DNA from: Exophiala sp. HKRS030
Taxonomy: Eukaryota; Ascomycota; Eurotiomycetes; Chaetothyriales; Herpotrichiellaceae
DNA: 64,000 bases
Direction: 5' to 3'
Assembly: GCA_023897205.1 (NCBI GenBank)
Contig: JAHWDD010000007.1
Span: 2,232,001-2,296,000 of the forward strand
Part shown: in pieces, positions 32,541-43,700 of the stretch
How positions within the stretch are numbered: position 1 is the first letter of the stretch
How the letters are laid out: each line of letters opens with the position of its first letter
Position numbers and translations under genes: made by a program
Notes under the pieces: model-generated
What the model was told of the DNA's origin: nothing
The model's input: the letters and a program-made list of their open reading frames with translations, nothing else
Databases searched by the model: none

Positions 32541-34643
32541 TCATCCCTCCAGATCCACATCCACGTCCACATCTAGATCATCATCCTCGTCATCCTCGTC
32601 ATTATCATCCTCCTCCATCCCATCGTCGTCACTATCGCTGTCGTCGTCGACTTGTTCTCCAGGAATACCCTTCCACGTGACATAGTCTCCTTCAATCCAA
32701 TGTTGGCTCATTGGCAGATGGTAAGGATCGTAAGGGAAATAACCTTCCAGCATACCGTTGTCACCGACCCAACTCAGATCACGATCTGGATTGCTGATGT
32801 TCAAGTCGGCAGTACTCCTGGTTTGTGTGGTAGGTAGCCTGACATGCTTGTTTTCTTCGAGTTTGGGATAGATATAAAAGAGTTGTAATGCAAACGTTAA
32901 TTTGGCGAACTGCTCAACAATGACAGGTGTGCAGACACGCAGAGGGTTTAGAGGAGAGTATATTGCGGTTCTTAGTGAGTCACGAAGAGAGTCTGGGAAG
33001 TGGTACGATTCGATCTCGGTTTCGTCGGCGTCGAATTCCGAATCTGAATCAAGATCTTCACTCGTAGAAGCAATGTCACGCCATCGGAAGCAGAAAATGT
33101 ACAGAATTGCCTGAAATGCTGCGTAGAAATCGCCGTATCGTTTAAGATCAGGGCCATTGCAAGTGACCTCATAGGACTTCCGAAGGATATTCAGATGGTC
33201 GCACAGAAGTTCCAGACAATCTTGCACAACTTGGGGTGACACATGTGCGCCACGACCAACGAAGCCAGAGAAGTAAGCCGCAGCGCTGTGACGAAGGAGA
33301 TGGGATTGTTTCTTGTCGACAAGGACCGCGACGCAAGATGTGACGAAGCGATCAACAATTATTGGATCGGACTGAGCGAAGTGGAAGACAAGAAATTGTG
33401 GATGGCGGGATCGATATGTCGGTAGGATCTGGGTATGGAATTGGGTAATGATCTGCTCGATTGCGATGTCGCGTGTATGCAAGTTGTTGGAAGTCGTGAG
33501 CCTCGCATAATACTGAAACAGGATATCCATAATCATGTCAACTTGACGAATATCTTCCTTGAGCTTTCGTCGACGGAGGACGCTAGGATCTGACTCGTCG
33601 TCTTCCATGTCCGAATCTTCGTCCGAGGTGCTCATATCATCATTCTCTGAATCGAGCGGGCTCTTGAGAATATCTTGAGATTGCCTCGCCATGAGTGTCT
33701 GTGAGGATGACATGTGTTGCAAGATGTCTTCTTCCGCATCATCTTCTTCATCATCAAGGTCTACCTGAACCGCAACATCGAGCTTTATCAGTTCTCTTAA
33801 TACACTGGTCAAGATTTCTGATGTCAACTCCGGTACATAGCTGATCAATTCCATAAAGTTGCGGATGAAGGTCATCCTTTCTTCCGACTTTTGAAAATCA
33901 AACTCAAGTCGAGCAGATATTCGATCTGCGAGGGCAGCAGGTGCAGAGGGTACGTTGGTGGTTATGTATTGCATGGCTTGCAGGACTCTTCGATGCATCT
34001 TTGTTTGTCGGATCGGTTTTGCGCCGCTTATCCTTCTGGTCTTCTGAGGCCCAAGCAGATCTACCAGGACCGCCATGATTTTGTATTGATATCCTCGCTG
34101 GGAAGCGGCTAGATTGTTGAGAAATCTGACATAAATTGTGTAATAACTTTCGTCTCTGCCGACCCATTCGCTATACAAAATGGCATTCACAAGCCCGGAG
34201 CAGTCCTTGTTGAGAGAGGTGATATTTGATAGAAGTGCCTGGAGATGAATCTTTAAGGATTTAGTGGAGGGTGCATTTTCTTTGTCGTAGGGAAAGTTGA
34301 AGATGCTCTTGATGCGTTCGTAGGATTCATCATCTTGTACACGGTGTTTCTCGATTGCTCGCCGGACCTGTTCTTTGACCACGAGAGGATCCAGCTCATC
34401 CTCATCATCGGCGGAAACTATCTCGACATCCGAGTCGAATGTGACTCGGGTACGTTTTGAAGGACTAGAGGGCAGGTCCATGGAGCTCGTTTCATCTATG
34501 GACCGTTTGAGGGTGGATCTTCGTTTGATCTCTTGAGGCCCAAGGGATTTTGTCACTGGTAAAGATATGGCGGTAGGCAGCGCAGGCCGGCGAAGTGGCG
34601 GGCTAGTGACATAGCCATTGATATACGATTCTGACGGAATCAT
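32541..34643 (-). CDS. RRN3: RNA polymerase I transcription initiation factor RRN3
   Basis: Intronless, 700 aa, a normal length. Family features include SLNKDCSGLVNAILYSEWVGRDESYYTIYVRFLNNL, then VLVDLLGP, TFIRNFMELISYVPELTSEILTSVLRELIKLDVAVQVDL, and RDIAIEQIITQFHTQILPTYRSRHPQFLVFHFAQ. Further are SHLLRHSAAAYFSGFVGRGAHV and NPLRVCTPVIVEQFAKLTFALQLFYIYPKL. Two acidic stretches lie in the middle (about 300-350) and at the very end, where the last ~40 residues are almost all Asp/Glu/Val. Rrn3 bridges Pol I and the rDNA core factor and is regulated by phosphorylation under TOR control. It neighbours UTP23, another ribosome-biogenesis gene, both on the minus strand. Confidence 0.95.
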   Translation of the reverse strand: MIPSESYINGYVTSPPLRRPALPTAISLPVTKSLGPQEIKRRSTLKRSIDETSSMDLPSSPSKRTRVTFDSDVEIVSADDEDELDPLVVKEQVRRAIEKHRVQDDESYERIKSIFNFPYDKENAPSTKSLKIHLQALLSNITSLNKDCSGLVNAILYSEWVGRDESYYTIYVRFLNNLAASQRGYQYKIMAVLVDLLGPQKTRRISGAKPIRQTKMHRRVLQAMQYITTNVPSAPAALADRISARLEFDFQKSEERMTFIRNFMELISYVPELTSEILTSVLRELIKLDVAVQVDLDDEEDDAEEDILQHMSSSQTLMARQSQDILKSPLDSENDDMSTSDEDSDMEDDESDPSVLRRRKLKEDIRQVDMIMDILFQYYARLTTSNNLHTRDIAIEQIITQFHTQILPTYRSRHPQFLVFHFAQSDPIIVDRFVTSCVAVLVDKKQSHLLRHSAAAYFSGFVGRGAHVSPQVVQDCLELLCDHLNILRKSYEVTCNGPDLKRYGDFYAAFQAILYIFCFRWRDIASTSEDLDSDSEFDADETEIESYHFPDSLRDSLRTAIYSPLNPLRVCTPVIVEQFAKLTFALQLFYIYPKLEENKHVRLPTTQTRSTADLNISNPDRDLSWVGDNGMLEGYFPYDPYHLPMSQHWIEGDYVTWKGIPGEQVDDDSDSDDDGMEEDDNDEDDEDDDLDVDVDVDLEG

Positions 34644-35109
34644 GGAAAATGAGTCAAGTGAGCGTACGGCAGTGTAATCTTAGTGCATGTAGATACAATC
34701 AACAATGATCAAATGGCATAGGAGGCCTCACAACCTATTGCGAGTATTGCTGATCATCCTGGCGAACATTTTATCGAAAAGTCCAGGCAAAAAAGTTCTT
34801 GTGGGTTCGTAAGCTAATCCCGATTGGGAATGAGCGGGCGTGATGTGTTCCCCGTCCCCCCACAAAGCCAATCATGTCTTGTGATCAACCACCGATAGAA
34901 TGACCGCCTTGCTTTCCTTCAGGGAATCCGATACCACACTGCGAACAATGAGTAATTCAGAGTCAGAGGTACCGTTACAAGAGCCCGTCTTCAAGTGTGT
35001 TTAGGACAAGTAAGAAGACAGAGGGCTATGAAGCTGCTCGAGTGAGTCATCATCCTTGGTTTCTTGATTCTGGGCTCGATGAGGTCAAACCCTAGCTTCC
35101 CTCCAATGT
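34644..35109. other. Intergenic, no gene recognised
   Basis: Contains the RRN3 promoter and the 3' end of the 2OG oxygenase gene. Confidence 0.5.
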
Positions 35110-36265
35110 CTACAGGTAAGCTCTCTGACTTTTGGCTTCTGTGCCTTGGATTCTGTCAAAATCAAACGCCTTGTCTCCATGGACCGCAATCCGATGGCCC
35201 AGGGCTCGGCGAATAATCCAATCCTTACTGTTGATCTCTTCCTCCACCTCGTCCTTCTCCAAGGGAGGGATCATTTCACTGCTGTCGAGTCGCTTCAACA
35301 TCACACTATCCTCAGGTCGATTGAAATAAACCAGTGAATATCGCGTGTGGTCAGCCTGTTTCCCAGGCGGTGAGACAACACGGTGGATATTCGACCTAAG
35401 AAGACCATTCGTGAATTTGACCATGGCATCACCAAGGTTGATAATTGCGTGGTTTGGCAACGGCTTCACGTAGCACCACTCAGCATTTCGACCAGGAGGC
35501 AAGACTTGAAGTCCGCCCAAGCGGTTGAATAAGACAGTCACACTACCGAAGTCGGTATGCTCGCCCAACGCGGTTCTCCGATCATCTTCCGGTTGTGGTG
35601 GTGCTTTGACAAAGCGTACTTGATCCCCTGAACGGCCCTCGAGGCGATGCATATTCTGCAAAGTTTTCGGCGGAAGACGAAGATGGTCATTCAGCAGCTC
35701 CAAAACAAGCAATACAATATTGTGCGCCGACGAGATAAAAGACCTCAATAGTGGCCTCTGAGAGTCAAGAACTTCGGGCGCAGGCCATGGATCGGAAAGT
35801 CCTAGGATATCATCCTTTGAAACCTTTGAGAATCTTAGCGTGCCAACTAACTTGGTTTCCGGGTACATCTCGCCAGGTACTCACATTATAAAACTCATTA
35901 CGATCAAGGTTTCCCGCTCTGTCAACTACATTGGCACCATAACCTTTATATCCGAAGTAAGAGTTCTTGTGCATGAAATCGTACTTCTTCTTCTCCTCGA
36001 GTGGAAGATCATACAATTTGGCACCAACATCGAAAAGAGCGTCTGCATCGGCCACTAAAGAATCCCCTGGACCTGAAAGATCGAGATAGAAGAACCCGAG
36101 GTCTTCACAGGCGCGCACAAAACGATTCACTTCTTCAGCGTCCCGTTCCAACAATTTGGCCAGCGACAGTCGGAGGAGAGGCGCCGTCGGAACATCGTCG
36201 GGGAATGGTGGTGCGTTGTGGAATGTTTGCGCTGGCGCAGACAGTGCTTCTGGCTGAGCCGACAT
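35110..36265 (-). CDS. 2-oxoglutarate-Fe(II) dioxygenase (isopenicillin-N-synthase-like)
   Basis: Two exons (35885-36265, 35110-35823) give 364 aa. The N-terminal DIOX_N domain includes FVRACEDLGFFYLDLSG and DLPLEEKKKYDF. The catalytic jelly roll carries the Fe(II) ligands in GEHTDFGSVTVLF (His and Asp) and NIHRVVSPPG (His), and the 2OG-binding pair in TRYSLVYF (Arg, Ser). The intron joins EFYN to VSKDDILGLSDP; a downstream acceptor is used because the first in-frame alternative would retain an unrelated stretch. Fungal members hydroxylate or cyclise small metabolites; which one is not visible. It stands head-to-head with the alpha/beta hydrolase, about 700 bp apart. Confidence 0.92.
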
Positions 36266-36967
36266 CTCGTAAGTGGATTAATATTGTTGGATACCCGTTT
36301 GAATTCCTATGCCCATGTTCGATACATGACAAGAGGTAAGCAGATGTGGCAATCTTCACATATCGATGCTGAGGTGCCGAGGCCGCACCATCTCTCCGCA
36401 TTTGTGGAGAGAGAGCGGCTCATCATTCATCGGGGAGGAGGAAGGGAGAACAAATACTATCACGTGATGAAACGCTTCCCCGCGTGAAGATGCCATGGCA
36501 AGCATTCAATACCTACTGTAAGTCGCTCAGGCGAGTTTCTGACTGTGTAGGACCCCTTCTCGACCTGACTCTGGAGGAATGTCAAATGATCCAATGGATC
36601 AAGTTTGCAGTGTGAGAACCAACCCCAGCGAAAGTCGACATTCCCCACAACGGACAGGAACGGCACGGCTCCAGAAGCCTATCAGAATACATCACCCACA
36701 CTCTTCCGGCTATACATGGACCTTTGAACAGTACACATCCCGTCTCTTCGGTAATATGCCTCCTCTATGGACTCTTGGACATGAGCCGTCTACATGCCTC
36801 TTCACTCACATGTGTAGAGTCAACTACCTGTGATTCCCCGCAGGATCATTCGCAGCCATCTATCAGCGGACGTCGCACCAGGCCGGATCATCTCCCTCTC
36901 CTTCGTCTCCTTCTTCCCTCCTGACCACAACCATCCCCTTCCACAAGCCCTTTCAAACGCTACGACC
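36266..36967. other. Divergent promoter region
   Basis: Lies between the 2OG oxygenase and the alpha/beta hydrolase, which diverge from it. No gene recognised; the region could coordinate both. Confidence 0.45.
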
Positions 36968-38226
36968 ATGCCATCGATCAAATGGAACATCCTGCTCGCC
37001 AACCCCGTGGTCTTTCTCAAGATCCTGACTCTCGGCTCATGGCGCAGCGTTGTCCTGCTGATCGCGCGCATCGTGCTCCCCTTCCGCGTGCGCAAACTGA
37101 CTCTACGTAACGCTCTGGCCCGTGTCTGGATCATGACCGCGCACGAGGCTGATTCGAGGGTTTTCTGCTCCGAACCGAGCAGCCATCGGTGTCAGGAAAT
37201 TGTGTTCGCCGCTGCTGGCGAGGACGAGACGGTGTCTAGTGGTGGCAAGGCCAAGGGTAAAGGCGTGTTAGGCGGATGGGTGGTGCCGAGCACGGCTGTG
37301 GCCGAGCTGAAGAACAAGGATGCTGTCGTCTTGTTTGCCCATGGCGGTGGCTATGCGATTGGGCATGGCTTGCAGAATTTGTCTATGTTTCAACGTCTCG
37401 TGCGCAAGGCCAAGGGCATGGGTCAGGATATGGCTTTTGTCACGGTCAAATATCGTGAGTTTCTTGCCTGGGTTCACGCTTCGTCTTGGTCTGCGTATTG
37501 TGAGTCGATTTCGAGTTTTTGAGCTGATGATTCCGATGCCAGCTTTGTCGACGACGAAAAGATGGCCCGCACAGAGGGATTCCTTCATGGCGATGTATCA
37601 ATGGCTACTCGACCAGGGTGTGTCGGCGTCGAAGATTGTGTTTTCTGGCACGTCTGCGGGCGGTAAGTGGGATTTGAATATTTGAGATATGCCACACGTT
37701 GGGTGTTCGAGCAGGACAGTCACTGACCGTTGCTGGTATAGGCGGACTAATACTCCTAGCTATGCTGTACATCCGGGACCACACAAGTCTACCACAGCCT
37801 CGTTGTGCAGTAGCACATTCTCCATGGACCGATGTCTCCAGCTCCTTGACAGGCATCAAAGGCCATCCGCTACTCGGAACCGATTACATACGAAGCTACG
37901 ACCAGACCTTAACAATCATGAATGAAATACTCAGACCTGAGGGCTTACCCTTCAATACGCCAGAGATCAGTCCCGTCTTGGCTCCAGATGTTTCACGCCT
38001 TCCACCTCAATTGGTATTTTATGGCGACGCTGAGATCTTGTTGACAGATAGTATTCGATGGATTAAACGGTCGAGAGATGCCGGGGTTAGGGTTGATGTA
38101 CATGTCGGGAAAGGTGAGATGCATACTTTCTCGAATGGTTGGCCAGTCGGAGGACGATATACTGAAGCTGAGTGTGATGAGCTCATGCTGAATTACATCT
38201 TCACTGAACTAGCCCCAATCGTGTAG
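36968..38226 (+). CDS. Alpha/beta hydrolase (HSL/esterase type)
   Basis: Three exons (36968-37454, 37543-37662, 37742-38226) give 363 aa. A hydrophobic N-terminal segment (PVVFLKILTLGSWRSVVLLIARIVLPF) suggests membrane attachment. The oxyanion-hole motif is FAHGGGYAIGHG near residue 125 (HGGG as in hormone-sensitive lipases), the nucleophile elbow is GTSAGGGL (GxSxG) split by intron 2, and the catalytic Asp and His are expected at YGDAEILLTDS and HTFSNGWPV. The C-terminal half also has SPWTDVSSSL, usual in fungal sterigmatocystin-esterase-like proteins. Substrate unknown. Its divergent neighbour is an oxygenase. Confidence 0.92.
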
Positions 38227-38461
38227 CATATCTCAAAGTTAGGGCCCCAAGGTGCGTGCAAGATGTATGTCCGAATCAAGCGAACTGTCATATATCGTCA
38301 TGTACTGAAACTAGTGAACGAATTCACTTCTTAAAGTCTGGCAATGTTCTGCATAACGCGCGAGCGCAGGGTATGCGAGCTTCGTCATCCAGCCCAGATA
38401 TCCAGTGGACAAGATGACCTCCCCTGTACCCGCACCACCTCTGGGTGACTACCGGGAATGA

Positions 38462-40778
38462 TTAGTGGCTGGTTGATAAATCGTAGCTCATTTCTTCGCC
38501 CATGCCTTGCGAGCTGGAAGCATAAGGTTCAAATAAAGTTTGACAATTGCCATCGTCGAGGCCTTCAAAGCCTACACTAAACCAAGCAAATGGGTGTATT
38601 GACCCGAGAAATGTCGTGGCGTCGACACTATTTGACTCGACGATGCCGTCCCAATAGCTGTTCATATCGTGGTTTGCAATCTGTTGCATGCCACTATCAA
38701 AAGCAGATGGTGTATCGGATGGCATGGTGACACTGGGAAAATTCAGGACAGGTGCTGCTGCTGCACTGTCGAGTGTCCCGTTTCTATTCCCATCTGCCTC
38801 ATCTGAAGTAACGGGCGCAGGCTCTGCCAGCATTTTCAGAGTTCTGGCATACCATATCTGGTTACTCGTCTCCATGCGCTTTATCATCAGGCAGGATCCT
38901 TTTGTGATAGGCCAGACATCCCGCAGCGTCAATATTGAACGAACGCATTCATGATATTGATGATCAGGAAGCTCTGCAGGTGTGGTCTTTGCCAATCTGA
39001 TATCCACCAGGAAAGTTGCAATAGCTGTAAGGATACAACCTACCGAAAGAGGAGACACATATCTTAACAGGTCTTCTTCACGAAGACGTCCAAACAAGGC
39101 GGCCATCTCAGTAGCTACCCAGGTCACTGTTCTCCTAGGATCTGTCGACAGTCCGTTGTTAGTTTCACACTGGTCAGAAGGTGATCTTTGCCGTGATCGA
39201 GATGTTGAGGTGAGTGGACGATACAGAGCTTCCTGTGCCATCAGGTACAACAATTGTAATGTTGCCGCGTGAACTCGCAGGCTGTTCTGCAGAAGCCCTC
39301 CAGAGACCTGGTCTCTATGATAATCCATCTGGCAGTAGCTGTTCAAGGAGCGAGACCACCGTTTGACATCATCGCCTAGCGATCGAAGTCCCTCTGATTC
39401 TAGATCGCGCTTTCTCTTCGGACGGTAGTACATCGCCCATTCAGACGGTGAAGCCGCAAAGCTTTGAAGAGCATAACAATATTTTATGATTCGGCCAGAA
39501 AGCTGCAGGATGCTGAGTTTCGACATAAACATATCCGCCACCATGACCTTGCTCACACAGTCTCCCACCAAGGGACTGTCTTTAAGTAACACATTATCAG
39601 TCCTGAGTGGGTTTGTGTCAAAATCCCTGAAAGTCAATGGAGAAATGTGGAAGTCGTCGTCGTTTAGCAGCATTGGTTTTCGTGTAATAATACACATGAT
39701 CCTGTCTCTGGAAATGATAGTCCACCATATTCTTCTCCACAGATGCCGAGTCTTTGTATCTTTGGCTGCATGTGTGTCACTGTTATCGAGACCAATACCG
39801 CCTGCAAATCTGATTACGATCCCGAGCCAATACCATGGATCGTACAAAGCATTGGTCGATGTGTACCACCACGAGTGTAGTAAGGTCGCCTGTATCAGAA
39901 CGACTCGATCCTTTTCCCATTCGAAATCATAAAGCAGCTAAATTGCAAGCATTAGCATAATGCCACACCTAGATATAAGACACACGCGCCTTGATTTTTC
40001 GGAAGAAGAACGCTCTGGCGGCCAACCTGTCCTCAAAGCCAGCTTCCAGGAGGAATTGCTTGTCCACGAATGCAGTTCCAGAAAACATGATCGCTTGGAA
40101 AAGGATAAGACTAACTTCACAGCCTGGGCGACCATCCAAAGCATCCAGAAAGTCTTGCAGGTTGATGACTGGCAAGAATGGATAGACATAAAGAACAAAG
40201 GCAAGTATCAACTCATCGCGAAGCTTAGGCGATGGTATGGACAGTGCGCCACGACGTTTCAAGTAGTCAAGGTCTTCCGATTCCAGTGTGTGAGAAGAAA
40301 CTCGTATATACGAAGGAAGTTCGAGTCTGTCCGAGAGACCTGGCGTAGTGGAGGAGTAATCCAGAATCAAGGAGGGATTCGGCGGCGGTGATGATGTTGA
40401 CGTAAACCCAGCAAGCACACCATCTTGGGGCACATGGCTGATCCGTGAACTAGCCCTATCTTGCTCAGAAGATAATGCTCCTGATGTTTCGTTTGATATG
40501 GACGTGATTTTCCCAGGCGAGTTTAGCTGTGGTTGTCTCTGAGGCAGCAAGAGTGGTCGTGGCAAACTGTTTTGCATGCCTTGTATCTTCTGGAGGCGGT
40601 ACTGTCGGCTTCTCTTGGACAACGTGGATTTGCACTCGATACCTCCCGATTGACAGTTCTGACATGGAGAACCCATCTGTACCATGTCGCATTTTACCTT
40701 GCGGTAGCGACATTGTTCACAAGCCAATGTAGCACGTTTCTTGGGTTGTCGACCCGTTCTTGCGTCGGAATCCGGCAT
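38462..40778 (-). CDS. Zn2Cys6 fungal transcription factor
   Basis: Two exons give about 754 aa. The zinc cluster is at residues 20-50: CEQCRYRKVKCDMVQMGSPCQNCQSGGIEC, six cysteines with usual spacing, followed by a basic linker KRSRQYRLQKIQG. The fungal transcription-factor middle region includes YVYPFLPVINLQDFLDAL, FSGTAFVDKQFLLEAGF and LLYDFEWEKDRVVLIQA. The exon junction lies between IK and LLYDF. The frame fits only if the intron is 39938-39989 with a GC donor (AAG|GCGCGT) or if the true donor differs; a GT four bases later gives a stop. It lies beside a DAL5-type transporter and may control it together with the 2OG oxygenase and hydrolase. Confidence 0.92.
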
Positions 40779-41186
40779 GCTTCACGGTTGTCCTTGCATT
40801 ACTTCCAGTCTGTCAGTTGCAGCTCGCCTTGAGGTGATACTTTAGGTACGTCGTGCCACAGTGAAGCAAGCAAACATCTTGCGACATCTTGCAACATCTC
40901 ATAAAGTTTGATGGATCTCTCTGACGAGCTTGAGATTTGATCCCCAAAACGGCACCCTTTACGAAATCGGAGATGTACCTCGGACAGGCTTCGTCCTACA
41001 AGGTCGATCTTCCATAACTTGCGGGGTTGCTGTCTACGAGATTGCCGCTCGGTAACCGGGCTGGAATGCTTAGCAAACAAACCATCTTGGCATATCAGAA
41101 GGTGAAATTGGAGGATTGTCTACTTGATCACGCATCGAGGACACAAATCTGTCGTTTGACCAAGTTTTCGACCTATAAACTTTTGA
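40779..41186. other. Intergenic between the Zn2Cys6 and MFS genes
   Basis: No gene recognised. Upstream of the regulator and downstream of the transporter, both on the minus strand. Confidence 0.45.
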
Positions 41187-43012
41187 CTAGATGGTATATC
41201 TGAAGTCTTGAAGTCCTTCGATGACAAGCTGTCCACGCTCGGCCCGCTTGTTGCAAATCTTGAACCACAACGACAAACAGGAAACAATAACTAGGATCAT
41301 CAGATTACATGCGATCAAGCCGTAGAAGCCAGGACGATAGGCTGGAGCATCCTGAGAACGGAAAATCAAGGAACCGGCGACTCCTCCAATGCCACCGAAA
41401 CTGACCATAAGAGCTGAGCAAAATGCCCTTTTCCATTGGCCGCGGATATTGTTCGCCTAAGGAATTCATTAGAAACTCTGATGTTTTGGCATCGAGCTTT
41501 CTCAACTCACCTGGTACACCATCATCGCGGGTAAGTTTGCATGCACACCAGCGGTGGTTAAAAAGACTCCGAAATATCGGACTCCCGCCTTGCCAGCGAA
41601 TCCCTGATCATCTAGTCAGATACAAAGCTCAGAGCCCGCGGTGACAAAGCATACCATTATTGGTAGACCAATGATGCAGAGCATGGCATTAAATGCCACG
41701 ACTGGACCTCGCACTCGATATTTATCTCCGACCCAGGATGTTGCAAGCATCATAACTCCGGCAAAAGCAAATGGCGGAGCCACCAGGCACTGAGCAGCAG
41801 CCAGCGAATAACCCAGGCTTTGCCTCAGGATTATTGGAAGAAAGAATCCGATTCCAGTGGCGCTTGTCACAACTCCAAAGAAGATCAAGGCGAAACACCA
41901 CGCTTTTGGGTCGAGCCCGGAAGATGCCCATTTCTTGAAATTCCATGGTTCAGGCTCCACGTCGTCGCGATCTTTAGCGAGTCGAGCTTTGACGAACTCT
42001 AATTCCCGCTCGCTCAGGAATCGCCAGGATTTCTTAGTAGATCGATCAGGAAAGTCGATTAGGAATATGTATCCGATGATTCCCACAAAGCAGGTGATGA
42101 TGCCTTCAATGATGAAGATCCATCTCCAGCCGGCCAAACCAGCTAAACCATCCTATGAGGTCACTTTCGTCAGAGAAGTATTCCACCAAAGTCCTCTCCT
42201 GCTGGCTTACCATTTGCATGAGCCCATAAGCTAAGATACCCGCAAATCCCGATGCCAATGACCCGATAAGGTAGAAGAACGAGTAGCGCTTGTGTACATC
42301 ATATCTGGAGTACCAAGTTGAAATCAGGTACACGCAAGCTGTTAAGTCCCCAAAGTCAGTCCAAAATTTCGACCAAGGCGAGTAGCAAATAATGTACCTG
42401 GGAAGAAGCCAGCTTCCAAGACACCAAGAAGGAGGCGAAGTCCAAGAAGAGCTGTCCAAGTCTGCGGAAACCCGAACCCAATCTTATGAAATGATTTAGC
42501 GGGGTTCAGAGACCTTCGATCAAACGAAATCGTGACCTACCATAACCACACCAAAAGCAATAGTTGTCCCTGCAAGGAAATACCTCGGACCAATGAACCT
42601 ACACAGTAGAGTTGCAGGCGCTTGAAATAGGCAATACGTAGCAAAGAACGTTAGTACCACAAGGGACTGTACAACTGTCAGCATCTCCGTGGACGAATTG
42701 TGATAAAACGCTCACGTAGCGAAACCCGATATTGAGTTCCAGATCTCTCGTAAGTCCGGCAATGGACGCCGCTCCAACGTTGTTCCTGTCCATCACACTG
42801 ATGGTATAGAGAATGCCACAAGGTATGACCAGACGCCGGTCAATGCGGTGTTTGATCTTCTGCCACTCTTCAGGTGTGAATTCGGCATCCAGATCCTTGG
42901 TTGCAGCATGATCCTGCCTTGCACTGAGTGGAGCTTCCTCGAGATGGACTTCAATTCGTTTCTCAAGGGAGGCGTTCTCAAGAGTCGTTTGGGTTCGGAC
43001 GGGGGAAGGCAT
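41187..43012 (-). CDS. MFS transporter, DAL5/anion:cation symporter family
   Basis: Seven exons (42716-43012, 42541-42666, 42398-42482, 42211-42338, 41655-42152, 41511-41603, 41187-41456) sum to 498 aa exactly. The N-terminus is cytoplasmic and polar; the first helix carries ILYTISVMDRNNVGAASIAGL, the DAL5-family signature. Then come TFFATYCLFQAPATLL, LLGLRLLLGVLEAGFFPG, RYSFFYLIGSLASGFAGILAYG, GWRWIFIIEGIITCFVGI, and FLIDFPDRS followed by the long central loop. About twelve helices are visible. Family members carry allantoate, nicotinate, vitamins or other carboxylates through the plasma membrane. Adjacent to a Zn2Cys6 regulator on the same strand. Confidence 0.93.
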
Positions 43013-43700
43013 GATGAATAGATACCACCGTGGAGAGGAGATGATATTTTTGGGGTATGTTGTCTGATGTACCTAACATCCCAACTGAACAGCCACCGCC
43101 GCCTTATATAGACCCATGGACCACCTACAATGAGCCGGCTCGAGTGTTATTGAAGCTCGACACTCAACTACTGGGTGATCAAGGACCCTCCGAAATAGCA
43201 ATGCGGCGCTGTGGAGACCCCATGGGGAACAAATGCCAAGATCATATAGCCGTATTTCTCGGTAGACAAAGACGATTGTCAAAAGCTCCCATGGTCTAGG
43301 AGGCGTACGAGGTATTGCGGTCCGGAGCGAAGCTCTGAGGTGGTAGCTCGGTGCGGCTCGTTGGCTTTTAGTGCTAGCAAGTCTACACCGGCAATGTTGA
43401 TCGGAGGGGGTGGTAGACGGGACGGCAATGCCAACAATTCTGATTGGTTTATGCAACCGCTCTTCCCAGAGCCCTCCTCATGCCGCTCATCGACATCATC
43501 TGTATTTTGGGGAGGAAGACTGGGGCGTACGGCAAACATGGTGTCTTGGTGGTTCGTTTTGCAATCGATTTCCGGCCCGTAGAAATTGTAATTGGGATAA
43601 CCAATCACTGAAATGCTGCAAGTTCGAAAGAGATCGACATGCGGGTTGGCACAACTGAAGGCACTTGTCCGCAGCCGCATCCCCAATTGGGATTCCAATG
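43013..43700. other. Intergenic, MFS promoter and TilS 3' flank
   Basis: No gene supported; open frames on both strands overlap without family resemblance. Confidence 0.45.
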
